Positions 32,371-34,878 of a DNA stretch of 34,878 nt are shown here, piece after piece. Numbering within the stretch: position 1 is the stretch's first letter; every line of letters begins with the position of its first letter. The translations under genes and the position numbers were made by a program. The notes beneath the pieces were generated by a model, which saw nothing but the letters and a program-made list of their open reading frames with translations, searched no databases and had not been told where the DNA came from. The DNA lies in NCBI GenBank assembly GCA_003326195.1, contig LXQE01000153.1:877-35754 (forward strand), in the 5' to 3' direction. This stretch comes from Nostoc punctiforme NIES-2108 (GTDB lineage Bacteria > Cyanobacteriota > Cyanobacteriia > Cyanobacteriales > Nostocaceae).

Positions 32371-32681
32371 TCAAATTACCCCCCTCAATCCCCCCTTGGA
32401 AAGGGGGGAAGCCGGAAATCCAGTTCCCTCCCCTTTACAAGGGGAGGGTTAGGGTGGGGTAAAAACCAGCTTCTTAAACTATTTCAGACTTGTGTGTACA
32501 CCGTAGGAGGAACGCTAAAAGCCCAGTCAAATTACCCCCCTCAATCCCCCCTTGGAAAGGGGGGAAGCCGGAAATCTAGTTTCCTCCCCTTTACAAGGGG
32601 AGGGTTAGGGCGGGGTAAAAACCAGCTTCTTAAACTACTTCAGATTTGTGTGTACACCGTAGGAGAAACGCTAAAAGCCCC
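32371..32681. repeat. Two tandem 156-bp copies of a dispersed element
   Basis: TCAAATTACCCCCCTCAATC begins each copy (32371 and 32527). Each continues with a CCCCCCTTGGAAAGGGGGG hairpin, CCTCCCCTTTACAAGGGGAGG hairpin, GGGTAAAAACCAGCTTCTTAAACTA and GTGTGTACACCGTAGGAG. The copies differ at a handful of bases. 156 is 52 codons, so the forward frame stays open from 32296 to the caspase gene; that frame is a repeat artefact. A third, inverted, partial copy is at 12416-12504. Confidence 0.9.
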
Positions 32682-32745
32682 CTTTTTAATGGGGTTGGAC
32701 GATCTCTTATGTGTAATTCCTCATAACGTGAGAGGCGAGGTCATC

Positions 32746-34878
32746 ATGCAGTTGATGGCTAAACCTGAGCGGACATTTGGCTTAATTGTGGGTATTGAAA
32801 AGTACCACGAAACTGCTTGGAATGTGCCAGGTGGAGGGCCAGCCGATGACGCGCTGAAATTTGCTCATTGGCTGCATCGGCACGGTGTACCGAAAGAGAA
32901 TATCCGGTTATGTTTATCAGCACTGCAAGAAAATCATCAGTTAATTGGGGAATGTGGGTTAACTGTAGAGTTAGCAACAGAGCAAAATATCTCCGACATT
33001 GTGACTAACTTTTTATCCCCAAAGTCGGGGGATTTACTCTACATTTTTTGGGCGGGACATGGTTTGATTACCTCAGAACGAGAGCGTCGGTTGCTTTGTG
33101 CTGATGCTAATAAACAGAATTGGCAGAATTTACATTTAAAGTCTTTATTAGATTTTTTGGCTTCAGATAGATTTCAGATTCGTAATCATATTTGTATTAT
33201 TGATGCCTGTGCCAATTATGTTTTAGAGTCGAAGGGAAGACCAACTAACTTAGGTGGCAAAGCTTTTTTGAGTGGTCAGGCAAACCCAGCTAGTCAACAA
33301 TTTGTATTACTGGCTACGCGAGAAGGAGAAAAAGCAAATGTAAATTCTACAGAAAAAACAGGATACTTTTCTCAAGCGGTGCGGGAGGCTTTTGCAGCAG
33401 CTAATGGGACTTTTCCCCCAAATATGAGGGAAGTCACTGAGGCAGTTAAGCAGCGATTTAACGGTTTAGATAAAAAACAACTGCCGACTTATTTTTATTC
33501 CCGCAGTTGGGATGGAGATATTGAAAAATCTCATTTCAACCCGTTTGATATCCCACATAATATCCAACAGAGTCAAGCTCGTAAATTTGTTGGCAGGGAT
33601 GAGCAAATAGAACAATTGCGTCAGTTATTGCAAGCAAATGATGTTGTGGCGATTACTGATGTGACTGGACAAGGTGGGGTAGGTAAAACAGAGTTAGCTA
33701 TTCAATATTCATGGCAATATTTGGAAGATTATTCTGGCGGGTGTTGTTGGTTAAATCCTCAAGGTATTGATTTGGGAACCCAGTTAGTAGAGTTTGGAGT
33801 TGTGAATTTACCTAACTTTAACCCGCCGGATGGTTTAAGCCTAGCAGGTCAAGTTGCTTATTGCTGGAAGAAGTGGCAAGCTGGCAAAGTTTTATTAATA
33901 TTTGATGATGTTAAAGACTGGAAGCAAATTCAATCCTATCTACCACCTAAAGGTTCTCGGTTTAAGGTGTTAATTACCACTCGTCTAAATACAGGGTTAA
34001 CATATCCATCACTGCCGTTAGGTAAATTGTCAGCAGATGGAGCCTTAGAATTATTAATAACTCTACTGGGAAAAGATAGGGTTGAGAAGGAATTAGAATT
34101 TGCTAAGGGACTTTGCTGATTTGTGGATTATGTACCAATTGGACTTTACCAAATAGCAGCACAGTGCCGAGAGCCAGGGAAAGTATTATGCTAGCAGACA
34201 TCCTCGCACGGCTACAAAAGCAAGCATCAGCAGATGAGTCTGGTGTAGCAGCAGCTTTTGAGTTGAATTGGCAAAGGTTGGAACCAGAGGCGCAAAAATT
34301 GGCTTGTCTGTTGAGTTTGTTTGCTTTGGCTCCTATTCCTTGGTCTTTGGTAGAATCAGCAGCAAGTTATAGCGATTTGGAATTTGACTTTAAAGCTAAC
34401 TGCACTATTTTAGTTGAGCGTTATTTGCTGCAAGAATTGGCAGAGGACACCTACCAAGTTCACGAACGCATTCGGGAATTATTGCAGCAGAAGTTAGAAG
34501 ATTTGGCTGAAGCAGATGAACTCAAGCGTGGCTATTGTCAAGCAATGGTAGCCGTAGCAAAAAATATTCCTCAGACACCCACATTGATAGAAATTGCTCA
34601 AGCAACTCTTGCCATCCCTCACCTTGCCGGAACTGCTACAGTTTACCAAGCTTGGTTAAGTGATGATGATTTAATCTGGCCTTTTGTAGGCTTGGCTAGA
34701 TTTTACCAAGGTCAAGGAGCCTACGAGCAAGCTTTACCTTGGCGTGAACAAAGTTTATCAGTTGTTAGAAAACGTTTTGGGAATGAACACCTCCATGTGG
34801 CAACTAGCCTGAACAATTTGGCAGGACTCTATCATTCACAGGGAAGGTATAGCGATGCCGAACCTTTGTACATCCAAG
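32746..34878 (+). pseudogene. Caspase-like / NB-ARC / TPR STAND protein, interrupted and running off the window
   Basis: The start is ATG 32746, with GAGG 6 bases upstream. Domains: (1) a C14 caspase-like (metacaspase-type) domain, about 8-235: TFGLIVGIEKYHETAWNVPG, catalytic H105 in IFWAGHGL and C155 in IIDACANYVL. (2) NB-ARC ATPase from about 280: KFVGRDEQIEQLRQLL, Walker A GQGGVGKT (308-315), Walker B LLIFDDV (D387, D388), then VLITTR. The frame stops at TGA 34117-34119 (457 residues). After the TGA the frame still reads FVDYVPIGLYQIAAQCREPG, then a shift at about 34184-34188 moves to a frame open to the window end (ADILARLQKQ, LACLLSLFALAPIPWSLVES, and TPR-type NLAGLYHSQGRYSDAEPLY). So an original caspase-NB-ARC-wHTH-TPR gene is broken twice within 72 bases, or is now two genes, since AGGGA before ATG 34188 could start the second. 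Confidence 0.82.
34188..34878 (+). CDS. Open C-terminal part: winged helix and kinesin-light-chain-type TPRs
   Basis: The frame from ATG 34188 has no stop to the end of the window (230 codons). Order: MLADILARLQKQ (end of the NB-ARC helical domain), a winged-helix-like segment LEPEAQKLACLLSLFALAPI and QVHERIRELLQQKLEDL, a helical linker, then the first TPR repeats (ALPWREQSLSVVRKRFGNEH, SLNNLAGLYHSQGRYSDAEP). AGGGA stands about 8 bases before the ATG, so it might be translated separately from the caspase/NB-ARC half. TPRs in STAND proteins sense the ligand. The true C-terminus lies beyond the window. Confidence 0.6.
   Translation, partial: MLADILARLQKQASADESGVAAAFELNWQRLEPEAQKLACLLSLFALAPIPWSLVESAASYSDLEFDFKANCTILVERYLLQELAEDTYQVHERIRELLQQKLEDLAEADELKRGYCQAMVAVAKNIPQTPTLIEIAQATLAIPHLAGTATVYQAWLSDDDLIWPFVGLARFYQGQGAYEQALPWREQSLSVVRKRFGNEHLHVATSLNNLAGLYHSQGRYSDAEPLYIQ

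Noticed and set aside
32296..32745. 150 extra N-terminal codons of the caspase-STAND frame
   Set aside because: They translate two copies of a 156-bp dispersed element (SPLGKGGSRKSS type peptides); a proper start with GAGG lies at 32746.

Overview
The window looks like a chromosomal segment of a filamentous, Nostoc-like cyanobacterium. The octamer GCGATCGC (HIP1) occurs many times, there is a lipoprotein PsbQ of photosystem II, a treZ-treY-treH trehalose cluster of the kind known in desiccation-tolerant Nostoc, HemJ in place of HemY/HemG, and a very high load of short repeats (7-bp and 21-bp tandem arrays and several families of hairpin-rich dispersed elements). No tRNA, rRNA, CRISPR array or intact insertion sequence was seen.

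Layout. 1-5.4 kb: N-terminal part of a small cytosolic protein (minus), a LysR regulator divergent from a CadD-type transporter, a secreted protein of unknown function, a DUF202 membrane protein, a methyltransferase and an orphan ParA-like ATPase. 5.5-9.9 kb: stress genes (pirin, Dps, aldo/keto reductase), a 21-bp array, a Uma2 remnant and a DCC-family thiol protein. 10.3-17.1 kb: treZ, treY and treH, which make trehalose from the ends of glucans and break it down, with a 21-bp array between treZ and treY. 17.1-18.3 kb: a frameshifted BrnA-like antitoxin, an intact Uma2 protein and a 50-residue small protein. 18.7-23.3 kb: a compact NAD operon, pncB-nadD-nrtR-nadE, preceded by an 11+11 bp inverted repeat overlapping the promoter, a good candidate for the NrtR operator. 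23.4-25.2 kb: a VapBC-like pair, a second 21-bp array homologous to the treZ-treY one, and a TIR-domain pseudogene. 25.3-30 kb: a peptidoglycan-binding protein, hemJ, an alpha/beta-fold protein lacking the usual nucleophile, an FAD amino-acid oxidase and psbQ. 30.4-34.9 kb: a small unknown protein, a lipase-like alpha/beta hydrolase and a caspase-NB-ARC-TPR (STAND) gene that carries an in-frame stop and a frameshift and runs off the window.

The two most interesting items are the self-contained NAD regulon with its candidate operator and the hydrolase plus caspase-STAND module at the right end, which resembles prokaryotic conflict or programmed-death loci. A second theme is repeat biology: dispersed elements sit inside coding frames (LysR ligand domain, PncB tail), heptamer arrays supply a stop codon (psbQ), and three separate arrays share an exact 21-bp period, close to two turns of B-DNA. 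Five loci are decayed or interrupted (Uma2 fragment, BrnA-like, TIR, caspase-STAND, and a possible remnant near 18.5 kb), so this is an actively eroding accessory region interleaved with housekeeping genes.
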